In this document: positions 1-6,906 of the stretch, in pieces
How the letters are laid out: each line of letters begins with the position of its first letter
Numbering within the stretch: the stretch's first letter is position 1
Source of the DNA: DATAVK01 sp036267755
GTDB taxonomy: Bacteria > Actinomycetota > Actinomycetes > JAFAQI01
Direction: 5' to 3'
Assembly: GCA_036267755.1 (NCBI GenBank)
Contig: DATAVK010000123.1
Location: forward strand, 1-11,572
DNA: 11,572 bases
The notes under the pieces: model-generated
What the model saw: only the letters and a program-made list of their open reading frames with translations
What the model was told of the DNA's origin: nothing
The model's database searches: none
Translations under genes and position numbers: made by a program

Positions 1-184
1 CTGGGAACAGGTCGGGTTCCTCGCGGACGTGGCCGCGCGGCTGGCCAACGCTCAGATCCCGTTCACGTCGATGTCGGGCTTCACGACCGACCACGTCCTG
101 GTGAGAGCCGCACAGGCCGAGCTCGCCGTCCACGTCCTGTCAGGCCGCGAGCCGCCACCGCAGCGGCCCGGCACCAACCCGTGA
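1..184 (+). CDS. C-terminal end of a probable ACT-domain (CASTOR/ACT_7-like) protein, partial
   Basis: Only the last 60 codons are present; the 5' end lies outside the window. The reading frame (codons beginning at base 2) ends at TGA 182-184. The visible part contains an amphipathic helix (GFLADVAARLANAQIP) followed by a strand-turn-strand, FTSMSGFTTDHVLV. This resembles the pattern of small ACT_7/CASTOR-type domains, where a helix is followed by 'I-x-x-S-T-x-x-T-D-Y-x-L-V'. The tail is proline-rich and probably disordered. ACT domains usually bind amino acids, but no ligand can be named from this fragment. Its stop overlaps the GTG start of the DUF3017 gene, so the two are probably co-transcribed. 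In many actinobacteria folD lies just before DUF3017; this fragment does not look like the FolD C-terminus. The family call is tentative. Confidence 0.5.
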   Translation, partial: WEQVGFLADVAARLANAQIPFTSMSGFTTDHVLVRAAQAELAVHVLSGREPPPQRPGTNP

Positions 185-510
185 CCACGCCGACCCCGGC
201 CCCGACCACGCCGGGCCCCAGCACACCGGGCCCCAAGGCGCCGGGCCGGCGACTCGACCCATTGCTGCTCGTTGTCATCGGAGTCGCGGCGGGCATCCTG
301 ATTGCAGCGCTGCACCGGCCGGCGGTCGGCACCTGGGTGGTCTGCGCATCGTTGTCCTGCGCGGCGGCGCTTCGGCTGGTGCTCCGGCCGCGAGCCGCCG
401 GCCAGCTAGTGGTCCGCAGCCGGCGCATCGACGTCGTCGTACTCGTCGGGCTCGCCGTCGCGGTGGGGGTGTTGGCAGCGGTCACGCCCTTCCCCGGCTC
501 GGGCGGCTGA
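181..510 (+). CDS. DUF3017 family small membrane protein
   Basis: A 109-residue protein with a low-complexity N-terminus (residues 1-24, rich in Pro, Thr and Ala) followed by three hydrophobic stretches at about residues 27-44, 49-67 and 82-102. The short basic segment between the last two (LVLRPRAAG, then VVRSRRIDV) is the layout I associate with DUF3017, an actinobacterial family of unknown function found near folD, icd and mdh. It is most likely an integral cytoplasmic-membrane protein. The GTG start overlaps the upstream stop as GTGA (4 bp), suggesting translational coupling. A 24-bp gap then leads to icd. No catalytic motif is visible. The Pro-rich N-terminus comes from short near-repeats of a GC-rich unit in bases 205-240. 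The family assignment rests on topology, spacing and gene context rather than on a diagnostic motif. Confidence 0.75.
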   Translation: MTTPTPAPTTPGPSTPGPKAPGRRLDPLLLVVIGVAAGILIAALHRPAVGTWVVCASLSCAAALRLVLRPRAAGQLVVRSRRIDVVVLVGLAVAVGVLAAVTPFPGSGG

Positions 511-511
511 G

Positions 512-537
512 CGTCGGAGACTAATCTCGACGTTATG
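512..537 (+). promoter_or_regulatory. Hairpin covering the RBS and a -10-like hexamer in front of icd
   Basis: Bases 512-515 plus 517-520 (CGTC, GAGA) pair with 525-532 (TCTCGACG). This gives 8 base pairs with one bulged G (516) and a CTAA loop (521-524). The arm contains the only purine-rich ribosome-binding candidate, GGAGA (516-520), which lies 14 bases from the ATG, farther than usual. The same stretch contains TAATCT (522-527), a good match to the actinobacterial TANNNT -10 element, with exactly 7 bases before ATG 535. That is the distance expected for a leaderless transcript starting at the ATG. No convincing -35 is seen. Either reading could be true: an icd-specific leaderless promoter with an operator-like palindrome, or an RNA hairpin that hides the RBS in read-through mRNA. 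Confidence 0.4.
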
Positions 538-1641
538 ACGACGTACAACGTGACCCTGATCCCCGGCGACGGGACCGGTCCCGAACTGACCGAGGCCACC
601 CGACGAGTTCTCGAGGCCGCTGCCGCCACCGGTGGCGCATCCTTCGACTGGGACGTTCAGGAGGCGGGCGTCGACATCATGGAGTCGGCCGGGACACCGC
701 TGCCCGAGGCCACCCTCGACTCCGTGCGCAAGACCGGCCTGGCTCTCAAGGGGCCGATCACGACCCCGATCGGCACCGGCTTCCGGTCCGTCAACGTCGC
801 GCTGCGCTACGAGCTCGACCTCTACGCCTGCATCCGGCCGTGCAAGACCTACGAGGGGATGCGCACCCGGTTCGAGAAGGTCGACGTCGTCATCGTCCGG
901 GAGAACACCGAGGACCTGTACGCCGGCATCGAGTACGAGCACGACACCCCCGACGCCGAGAAGGTCATCGAGTTCCTCAACAGCCTGCAGGACAAGCAGA
1001 TCCGTGACCACTCCGGCATCTCGATCAAGCCGATCAGCGAGTTCGGCTCCGAGCGGATCATCCGGTACGCCTTCGAGTACGCCCGGAACAACGGCCGCAA
1101 GCGCGTCCACTGCGTGACGAAGTCCAACATCATGAAGCACACCGACGGGTTGTTCCTCGCGGTGTTCCGCGAGGTCGCCAAGGAGTACCCGGAGATCGAG
1201 CCCTGGGAGAACCTGGTCGACGCGACCTGCATGGGCCTGATCCAGCGCCCTGAGGAGTGGGACGTCCTCGTGCTGCCGAACCTCTACGGCGACATCCTGT
1301 CCGACCTCACGGCCGGCATGGTCGGTGGCCTCGGTGTCGCCCCGGGCGGCAACATCGGCACCGACGCGGCGGTCTTCGAGGCGACGCACGGTTCGGCGCC
1401 GAAGTACAAGGGCCTGAACAAGGTCAACCCGACCGCGATGATCCTCTCCGGCGAGATGCTGCTCCGCCACGTCGGGGAGACCGAGGCCGCCGACAACCTC
1501 GAGCGGGCGGTGTCGACCGTCATCGCGGAGGGCAAGAACGTGACCTACGACCTGAAGCCGAACCGTGACGACCCCACCGCCGTCGGAACCAGCGAGTACG
1601 CCGACGCGATCATCGAGAAGCTCGAAGGGATGAACGCCTGA
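535..1641 (+). CDS. icd: Isocitrate dehydrogenase (beta-decarboxylating dehydrogenase family), probably NADP-dependent
   Basis: This 368-residue enzyme oxidatively decarboxylates isocitrate to 2-oxoglutarate in the TCA cycle. Residues matching the E. coli Icd substrate site are all present: S85, N87, R91, R101, R122, Y129, K196, D229, D253 and D257. Other family landmarks are the N-terminal LIPGDGTGPEL, RENTEDLYAGIE (122-133) and NLYGDILSD (249-257). The cofactor loop reads HGSAPKYKGLNKVNP. K290, Y291, V297 and Y338 match the E. coli NADP determinants K344, Y345, V351 and Y391, and R238 matches R292. P342 stands where E. coli has R395. The protein is shorter than E. coli Icd (416 residues), closer to the homodimeric NAD-type and isopropylmalate dehydrogenase length. 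Its stop touches the ATG of mdh, so the two are surely one operon. Automatic annotation may label it NAD-dependent; the residues argue for NADP, with moderate certainty. Confidence 0.95.
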   Translation: MTTYNVTLIPGDGTGPELTEATRRVLEAAAATGGASFDWDVQEAGVDIMESAGTPLPEATLDSVRKTGLALKGPITTPIGTGFRSVNVALRYELDLYACIRPCKTYEGMRTRFEKVDVVIVRENTEDLYAGIEYEHDTPDAEKVIEFLNSLQDKQIRDHSGISIKPISEFGSERIIRYAFEYARNNGRKRVHCVTKSNIMKHTDGLFLAVFREVAKEYPEIEPWENLVDATCMGLIQRPEEWDVLVLPNLYGDILSDLTAGMVGGLGVAPGGNIGTDAAVFEATHGSAPKYKGLNKVNPTAMILSGEMLLRHVGETEAADNLERAVSTVIAEGKNVTYDLKPNRDDPTAVGTSEYADAIIEKLEGMNA

Positions 1642-2598
1642 ATGGCTGGCACGAAGAAGGTCACCGTCATCGGTGCCGGTTTCTACGGCTCGACCACCGC
1701 GCAGCGGCTCGCCGAGTACGACCTGTTCGACACGGTCGTGCTCACCGACATCGTCGAGGGCAAGCCGGAAGGGCTGGCGCTCGACCTCAACCAGTCGCGG
1801 CCCATCGAGGGCTTCGAGACGACCGTCGTCGGTGTCACGACCGGAGCCGACGGCTCGGGCTACGGGCTGACGGCCGGTTCCGATGTCGTGATCATTACGG
1901 CGGGGCTGCCTCGCAAGCCGGGCATGAGCCGGATGGACCTCATCGAGACCAACGCGAAGATCGTCGGCTCGGTCGCGGAACAGGTGGCGAAGCACTCGCC
2001 GGAGGCCGTGGTGATCGTGGTCTCCAACCCGCTGGACGAGATGACGGCGCTGACCGCCAAGGCGACCGGTTTCCCGACGTCGCGGGTCATCGGTCAGGCG
2101 GGGATGCTCGACACGGCTCGCTTCACCAACAACGTCGCCGAGGCGGCTGGCGTACCGGTCGGCACGGTGACCACGCTGACCCTCGGCTCACACGGCGACA
2201 CCATGGTCCCGGTGCCGAGTGCCTGCACGGTCGGCGGGAAGCCACTGGCTGAGGTCCTGGACCAGGAGACGATCGACGCGCTCGTGGACCGCACCCGCAA
2301 CGGAGGGGCGGAGGTCGTCGCCCTGCTGAAGACCGGATCGGCGTACTACGCACCTTCGGCCGCCGCCGCCCGGATGGCCAAGGCCGTCGCTGAGGACAGT
2401 GGCGCGGTGATGCCGGTGTGCACCTGGGTCGACGGCGAGTACGGCATCGAGGGGGTCTTCCTGGGCGTCGAGGCCGAGATCGGCGCCGGCGGTGTCCGCA
2501 AGGTCGTCGAGCGCGACCTCACCGACACCGAGCTGGCCGGGCTGAAGGCGGCCGCCGAGGCGGTCCGCTCCAAGCAAGCCGACGTCGCCAGTCTCTAG
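1642..2598 (+). CDS. mdh: Malate dehydrogenase, LDH-like type
   Basis: A 318-residue cytoplasmic NAD-dependent enzyme that interconverts malate and oxaloacetate in the TCA cycle. The Rossmann motif is GAGFYG (11-16), with D36 at the end of the second strand, the usual NAD-specific acidic residue. The active-site loop LPRKPGMSRMDL carries R91, the arginine that separates malate from lactate dehydrogenases (which have Gln there), and R97. N129, D157, R160 and H184 (GSHGDT) complete the catalytic set. The sequence belongs to the LDH-like MDH group rather than to the roughly 329-residue type familiar from Streptomyces and Mycobacterium, which has a different N-terminal glycine motif. ATG directly follows the icd stop, with a purine-rich GAAGGGA (1624-1630) inside icd as RBS. 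Together they form an icd-mdh operon. The reaction call is secure; kinetic preference cannot be seen. Confidence 0.95.
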   Translation: MAGTKKVTVIGAGFYGSTTAQRLAEYDLFDTVVLTDIVEGKPEGLALDLNQSRPIEGFETTVVGVTTGADGSGYGLTAGSDVVIITAGLPRKPGMSRMDLIETNAKIVGSVAEQVAKHSPEAVVIVVSNPLDEMTALTAKATGFPTSRVIGQAGMLDTARFTNNVAEAAGVPVGTVTTLTLGSHGDTMVPVPSACTVGGKPLAEVLDQETIDALVDRTRNGGAEVVALLKTGSAYYAPSAAAARMAKAVAEDSGAVMPVCTWVDGEYGIEGVFLGVEAEIGAGGVRKVVERDLTDTELAGLKAAAEAVRSKQADVASL

Positions 2599-2660
2599 GC
2601 ACCGACCGACCCTGAGCCTGCTCGCTCCCTGCCGGATGTGGCGAAAGGGGTGACGTCGAC

Positions 2661-4007
2661 GTGATCTGGATCAGCGTCGTCGTCGTCCTGCTCCTCATCA
2701 TCATCGAGTCGCTGTTCGTGGCGACCGAGCTTGCGCTGGTTTCGCTTCGGGAGAGCCAGATCTCCGCGATGCGCGACCGCGGCCGCCGCGGCGAGCGGGT
2801 CGCAACGCTGGCCTCGGACCCCAACCGCTTCCTGTCGGCCGTGCAGATCGGTGTCACGACCACCTCGCTGCTGTCCAGCGCGTTCGGGGCAGTGACGCTC
2901 TCGAACCATGCCGCGGCCGGTCTGCGGAGCCTGGGACTCGGCCACGATCTCGCGGGCGTCCTCGGCTTCCTTGGGGTGACCCTCGTCATCGCGTACGTGA
3001 CGCTCGTCGTCGGGGAGCTGGCGCCGAAGCGGATCGCGCTACAGCGGACCGAGGGGGTGTCGCTTGCCGTCGCCCCGACGCTGGAACGGTTCGCGCTGCT
3101 GATGCGGCCAGTGATCTGGGCGCTGTCGATCTCCACCAACGGCGTCGTCCGGCTGGTCGGCGGCGACCCGGCGCTGAACCGGGAGGCGATCTCCGAGGAC
3201 GAGTTGCGCGACTTGGTGAGCACTCACGAGGCGCTGTCCAGCGACGAGCGACGGCTCATCGACGAGGTGTTCGAGGCGGGGGAGCGCCAGATCCGCGAGG
3301 TCATGGTGCCACGCACCGAGGTCGAGTTCTTCGACGCCAGCTGGACGGTGACCCGGGCGATGAAGATCGCCCACGACTCGCCACACAGCCGGTTCCCGGT
3401 GGTGCGGGGCTCCCACGACGACGTCGTCGGGTTCGTTCACGTGCGTGACCTCTACCGGCCGCCCGGCAACGAGCGACGCGGGCTGCGGCTCGCCGACCTG
3501 GCCCGCGAGGTCCCGATGCTCCCGGCGACCAAACAGGTGCTTCCCGCGATGTCGGAGATGCGCCGCAACGGGGAGCACCTCGCGGTGGTCGTCGACGAGT
3601 ACGGCGGCACCGCCGGCATCGTCACGCTGGAGGACCTGATCGAGGAGCTCGTGGGCGAGATCCACGACGAGTACGACGACCTCAACAGCAACGCGAGGAC
3701 GCTGCAGGGCGGCGACCTCGAGGTCGACGGGCTGTTGAACCTCGACGACTTCGCCGAGGCGACCGGACATGAGCTGCCCGATGGCCCGTACGAGACCGTC
3801 GGCGGCCTGGTGATGTCGACCCTCGGCCGACTGGCCCGCACCGGTGATGCCGTCGAGGCGGGCGGGCTGCGGCTGAAGGTCACCGAGATGGACGGCCGCC
3901 GGGTCGCCCGGGTGCGGGTGACCGTGCTGGTCAGCGACGACGACGAGATGCCGCCGGACGTCGTGGCGACGAGCGCCGGTGACGACGACCTGACCGAGAA
4001 TGACTGA
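2661..4007 (+). CDS. CNNM-domain / CBS-pair / CorC-HlyC family membrane protein
   Basis: A 448-residue integral membrane protein of the hemolysin C/CorC-like family. Residues 1-160 form a DUF21/CNNM domain with about four hydrophobic segments (2-25, 58-80, 96-120, 132-157) and the conserved GELAPKRIAL (118-127). A pair of CBS domains follows. The first is at about 213-268 (VMVPRTEV, then SRFPVV and VGFVHVRDL). The second is at 283-337, with the hallmark VVDEYGGTAGIVTLEDLIEE (310-329). A CorC_HlyC domain occupies about 348-424, and the tail is very acidic. Family members are linked to magnesium and cobalt transport or efflux, with CBS domains binding nucleotides; the hemolysin name is historical. 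GTG 2661 is preceded by AAAGGGG (2644-2650) at 10 bases. The gene begins 62 bp after mdh and its end lies just before trpS. The ion handled here cannot be read from the sequence. Confidence 0.92.
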   Translation: MIWISVVVVLLLIIIESLFVATELALVSLRESQISAMRDRGRRGERVATLASDPNRFLSAVQIGVTTTSLLSSAFGAVTLSNHAAAGLRSLGLGHDLAGVLGFLGVTLVIAYVTLVVGELAPKRIALQRTEGVSLAVAPTLERFALLMRPVIWALSISTNGVVRLVGGDPALNREAISEDELRDLVSTHEALSSDERRLIDEVFEAGERQIREVMVPRTEVEFFDASWTVTRAMKIAHDSPHSRFPVVRGSHDDVVGFVHVRDLYRPPGNERRGLRLADLAREVPMLPATKQVLPAMSEMRRNGEHLAVVVDEYGGTAGIVTLEDLIEELVGEIHDEYDDLNSNARTLQGGDLEVDGLLNLDDFAEATGHELPDGPYETVGGLVMSTLGRLARTGDAVEAGGLRLKVTEMDGRRVARVRVTVLVSDDDEMPPDVVATSAGDDDLTEND

Positions 4008-4041
4008 GCGACGCCCAGGGCGTCCGAGAGAGACTGGGGAC

Positions 4042-5058
4042 ATGCCACCGAACAACCGGCCACGCGTGCTGTCAGGGATGCAGCCGACCGCGGACTCGCT
4101 GCATCTGGGTAACTACCTCGGCGCGCTGCGGCAGTGGGTGTCGCTGCAACCCACCCACGACGTCTTCTACTTCGTGGCGGACATGCACTCACTCACCGTG
4201 GTCGACACCGACCCGGAGGTGCGTCGCCGCCGTACCCGGGTGACCGCGGCCCAGTTCCTCGCTGCGGGCGTCGACCCGGACCGCTCGGTGCTGTTCGTGC
4301 AGAGCCACCTGCCGCAGCACGCCCAGCTCGCCTGGGTCCTCGGCTGCCTCACCGGGTACGGCGAAGCCAACCGGATGACACAGTTCAAGGACAAGAGCGC
4401 GCGCGACGGCGGCGGCAGCTCCAATGTCGGGCTCTACACGTACCCGATCTTGCAGGCCGCCGACATCCTGCTCTACCGGCCCGAGCTGGTGCCGGTGGGT
4501 GAGGACCAGCGCCAGCACCTCGAGCTCTCCCGGGACCTGGCGCAGCGGTTCAACTCCCGGTTCGGCGAGGTGTTCGTCGTACCGGAGCCCTACATCCCCA
4601 AGGAGACCGCGAAGATCTACGACTTCCAGGTCGTCGACAAGCAGATGTCGAAGTCGATCGGCGGCTCCGGCGTCGTCTGGCTGCTCGACTCCCCGAAACA
4701 GATCGCCAAGAAGATCCGCAGCGCCGTCACCGACACCGGCCGCGAGGTGCGCTACGACCCGGCCGAGAAGCCCGGCGTCAGCAACCTGCTGGTGGTGCTG
4801 TCGGCGTTCAGCGGGGTGGGCATCGAGGAGCTGGAGAAGGAGTTCGACGGGCGCGGGTACGGCGATCTCAAGGCGGCAGTGGCCGAGGCGGTCCTCGCCT
4901 GGGTCGAGCCGTTCCAGGAACGCACCCGGGCCTGGCTCGACGACGTCGACGCACTCGATGCCGTCCTCGCCCGCGGCGCCACCGAGGCGGCAGCGACCGG
5001 CTCCGTGGTCCTCCAGCAGGCCTACGACGCCGTGGGTTTCCTCGCCCCGGGCCGATGA
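4042..5058 (+). CDS. trpS: Tryptophanyl-tRNA synthetase
   Basis: A 338-residue class Ic aminoacyl-tRNA synthetase that charges tRNA(Trp) with tryptophan using ATP. The HIGH-type motif is LHLGNYLG (20-27), the KMSKS-type loop is KQMSKS (200-205), and GEDQRQHLELSRDLA (153-167) is a family signature. D141 in the stretch YPILQAADILLY corresponds to the tryptophan-binding aspartate. Q14 (SGMQPT) and H49 (ADMHSLT) are at the active-site positions seen in ordinary bacterial enzymes. I chose ATG 4042 because the family normally starts 6-10 residues before LSGMQPT. An in-frame ATG at 4000, overlapping the upstream gene by 8 bp, would add 14 charged residues without any expected element. Purine-rich GAGAGAGA lies upstream of 4042 but is not perfectly spaced, so the earlier start cannot be excluded. 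The stop overlaps the next gene as ATGA. Confidence 0.96.
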   Translation: MPPNNRPRVLSGMQPTADSLHLGNYLGALRQWVSLQPTHDVFYFVADMHSLTVVDTDPEVRRRRTRVTAAQFLAAGVDPDRSVLFVQSHLPQHAQLAWVLGCLTGYGEANRMTQFKDKSARDGGGSSNVGLYTYPILQAADILLYRPELVPVGEDQRQHLELSRDLAQRFNSRFGEVFVVPEPYIPKETAKIYDFQVVDKQMSKSIGGSGVVWLLDSPKQIAKKIRSAVTDTGREVRYDPAEKPGVSNLLVVLSAFSGVGIEELEKEFDGRGYGDLKAAVAEAVLAWVEPFQERTRAWLDDVDALDAVLARGATEAAATGSVVLQQAYDAVGFLAPGR

Positions 5059-5633
5059 CGGAGGACTCGCGCAACATCGGAGTCGCGCTCGACATCCCGG
5101 AGCCCTACAAGCGCGAGCTGCAGGAGTGGCGGGAGCGGCTCGGTGACCCGAACGCGGAGCGCATCGTGCCGCACGTCACGCTGCTCCCGCCCACGCCGGT
5201 CCCGACCGAGGCGCTCCCCGAGATCGAGGAGCACCTGCGGCGGGTCGCTGCCAAGTTCGAGCCGTTCGACATCCGGCTCCGTGGGTCGGCGACGTTCCTG
5301 CCGGTGTCACCGGTCGTGTTCGTGCCGCTGGTCGTCGGGATCGCCGAATGCGAACAGCTGGAGGTCGCGGTGCGGTCGGGCCCGTTGCAGCGCACCATCG
5401 GCTACCCGTACCACCCCCACGTCACGGTGGCCCATGACCTGCCCGCGGTCGCGCTCGAGCGTGCCTACGTCGAACTGGCTGCGTTCGACGCCAGCTTCCG
5501 GGTCTGGGGCCTGACGCTGTTCGAGCAGGGACCCGACCTGCACTGGCGGCCGCAACGCGACGTGACGTTCGGCGCCGGTGGCCTGCCGGGCCCGACCGAG
5601 GAGCGTTTTGCGGGGCACGACGAGGGATGGTGA
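5055..5633 (+). CDS. 2H phosphoesterase, LigT / 2'-5' RNA ligase family
   Basis: A 192-residue protein with the two histidine motifs that define the 2H phosphoesterase superfamily: PHVTLLPP (H40, T42) and PHVTVAHDL (H122, T124). They are about 80 residues apart, as expected for the two-lobed fold in which both histidines act on cyclic phosphate or 2'-5' phosphodiester bonds. Family members include RNA 2',3'-cyclic phosphodiesterases and the tRNA-splicing-type ligase LigT; the true substrate here is unknown. The last 20 residues look disordered. Its ATG overlaps the trpS stop (ATGA, 5055-5058), implying translational coupling with trpS. It is presumably cytoplasmic, as no signal peptide or membrane segment is seen. 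The family is clear from the paired HxT motifs; the biochemical activity is inference. Confidence 0.88.
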   Translation: MTEDSRNIGVALDIPEPYKRELQEWRERLGDPNAERIVPHVTLLPPTPVPTEALPEIEEHLRRVAAKFEPFDIRLRGSATFLPVSPVVFVPLVVGIAECEQLEVAVRSGPLQRTIGYPYHPHVTVAHDLPAVALERAYVELAAFDASFRVWGLTLFEQGPDLHWRPQRDVTFGAGGLPGPTEERFAGHDEGW

Positions 5634-5662
5634 GGAGCTCCGCAGCGGGGTAGTGACCGACC

Positions 5663-6637
5663 ATGGGCATCCTGGCGCGGATCGACGACCAGCAGCGCGC
5701 GCATCGCTGGCTGGCCTTTCCGTTCGCCGTCTACAAGAAGTTCAGTGACGACCAGTCCGGCAACCTCGCCGTACTCATCACCTACTACGCCTTCTTCTCG
5801 ATCTTCCCGCTGCTGATCGCGCTGGCCTCGGTCATGGGGTTCGTCCTGCACGGACACCCGAGTGAGTACCGCCACGTCGAGAACGACGCGCTGGCGAACT
5901 TCCCCCTGATCAACAAAGCGCCGCTCCCCAAGCAGGGAAGTGCTCTGGTCGTCGTGTTCGGCGTCGTCCTAGCGGTCTACAGCGGACTGGGCGTCGCGAA
6001 GACGGCGCAGACCGCGTGGGACACGGTGTACTTGGTGGCACGCACCGACCAGCCGGGGTTCGTCCCGAAAACACTGCGGGCGCTGCGGCTGATCGTCGTC
6101 GGCGGCCTCGGGCTGATCCTGACCACGCTGATCGCCGGCATCCCAGCCAGCGGCAAGAGCGTCGGCCTGAACCTGGGCTGGGTTGCCACCATTCTTGGCG
6201 TCGCGCTCGCCGTCGTCCTGAACGCCCTGCTGTTCACGACGTTGTTCCGCTGGCTGACGGTTCGGCCGGTCAGCTTCCGCGACGCGCTGCCAGGCGGCGT
6301 CATCGCGGCGGTGTCCTTCGCCGTTCTGCAGACGACCGCCACGGCCTTCCAGACCCACAAACTGGCCAGCGCCAACGCGACCTACGGGTCGTTCGGCTCC
6401 GTCATCGTCCTGATGTCGTGGTTCTACCTGCAGTCCCAGGCCATGCTGTTCGCCGCGCAGGTGAACGTCGTCCGGCAGTACCGACTGTGGCCGCGGGCGC
6501 TCACGGATGCTCCGGCGACCGAGGCCGACTTCCGCGCGTTCGAGGGGTACGCCGAACGCGAGCGTTACGTGGATGAGGAGGACGTCGACACGTCGTACGA
6601 CCGGACGGCGGCGACGGAGCCGCCGGCGTCGGACTGA
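5663..6637 (+). CDS. YihY/BrkB-family inner membrane protein
   Basis: A 324-residue polytopic membrane protein with about six hydrophobic segments (36-62, 93-112, 141-161, 172-195, 209-229, 244-268). Landmarks are the N-terminal LAVLITYYAFFSIFPLLIAL (35-54) and TYGSFGSVIVLMSWFYLQ (240-257), both typical of the YihY/virulence factor BrkB family (sometimes mis-annotated as ribonuclease BN). No enzymatic residues are known for the family, and its molecular function is unsettled. The C-terminal 45 residues are hydrophilic and acidic, presumably a cytoplasmic tail. ATG 5663 follows GCGGGG (5645-5650) at 12 bases, a mediocre RBS. The gene lies 29 bp after the LigT-like gene and is probably the last of the group starting at the CorC-like gene. 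It converges with the cold-shock gene with 22 bp between their stops. Confidence 0.9.
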   Translation: MGILARIDDQQRAHRWLAFPFAVYKKFSDDQSGNLAVLITYYAFFSIFPLLIALASVMGFVLHGHPSEYRHVENDALANFPLINKAPLPKQGSALVVVFGVVLAVYSGLGVAKTAQTAWDTVYLVARTDQPGFVPKTLRALRLIVVGGLGLILTTLIAGIPASGKSVGLNLGWVATILGVALAVVLNALLFTTLFRWLTVRPVSFRDALPGGVIAAVSFAVLQTTATAFQTHKLASANATYGSFGSVIVLMSWFYLQSQAMLFAAQVNVVRQYRLWPRALTDAPATEADFRAFEGYAERERYVDEEDVDTSYDRTAATEPPASD

Positions 6638-6659
6638 ACGTCCGCCTGCGGTCAGCCGG

Positions 6660-6860
6660 TCAGACGGCGCGCACCTTGTCGGCCTGCGGGCCCTTCTGGC
6701 CCTGCGTCACGTCGAACTCGACGCGCTGGCCCTCGTCCAAGGACTTGAAGCCTGGCATGTCGATGGCGCTGTAGTGGACGAAGACGTCGTCTCCGCCGTC
6801 GACGGCGATGAAGCCGTACCCCTTCTCGCCGTTGAACCACTTGACCGTGCCTTGTGTCAC
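6660..6860 (-). CDS. Cold-shock domain protein (CspA family)
   Basis: A 66-residue single cold-shock domain (OB-fold) that binds single-stranded RNA and DNA, often acting as an RNA chaperone during cold or growth transitions. The sequence begins MTQGTVKWFNGEKGYGFI, which includes RNP1 (KGYGFI, 13-18). RNP2 is VFVHYSAI (26-33). The nucleic-acid-stacking aromatics W8, F9, Y15, F17, F27, H29 and Y30 are present. The length is the usual one for actinobacterial Csp proteins. Translation starts at a GTG (6860-6858) preceded by AGGGG five bases upstream, a good ribosome-binding site. The 136 bp upstream, up to the carboxypeptidase stop, contain two inverted repeats (6907-6928 and 6945-6987) that are candidates for its 5' leader structure or operator. 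No temperature response can be proven from sequence. Confidence 0.95.
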   Translation of the reverse strand: MTQGTVKWFNGEKGYGFIAVDGGDDVFVHYSAIDMPGFKSLDEGQRVEFDVTQGQKGPQADKVRAV

Positions 6861-6906
6861 TCCGACCCCTGGTCGCTCGAATCCTGCCCCGCCCGGCCGG
6901 CGGCGC

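Noticed and set aside
205..240. Near-tandem GC-rich repeats in the DUF3017 N-terminus as a regulatory repeat
   Set aside because: They simply encode a Pro/Thr/Gly-rich disordered segment, with imperfect units and no sign of a separate function.
406..1995. A 529-codon open frame on the minus strand opposite icd and mdh
   Set aside because: It lies antisense to two certain enzymes and is produced by GC-rich third-position bias. Its translation is Val/Leu/Asp/Arg-rich with no recognisable domain.
4000..4041. Upstream ATG for trpS overlapping the previous gene
   Set aside because: It would add 14 charged residues ahead of the usual TrpRS N-terminus, so 4042 is preferred. It remains possible because overlapping starts are common here.
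3039..4055. A 338-codon minus-strand open frame opposite the CorC-like gene
   Set aside because: It is antisense to a protein with clear CBS and CorC motifs, has a His/Asp/Val/Arg-biased composition, and shows no RBS or family signature.
6630..6644. Small hairpin CGGAC-TGAAC-GTCCG at the end of the YihY/BrkB gene as a terminator
   Set aside because: It has only five base pairs, overlaps the stop codon and has no U-run. Such structures arise often by chance at this GC content.
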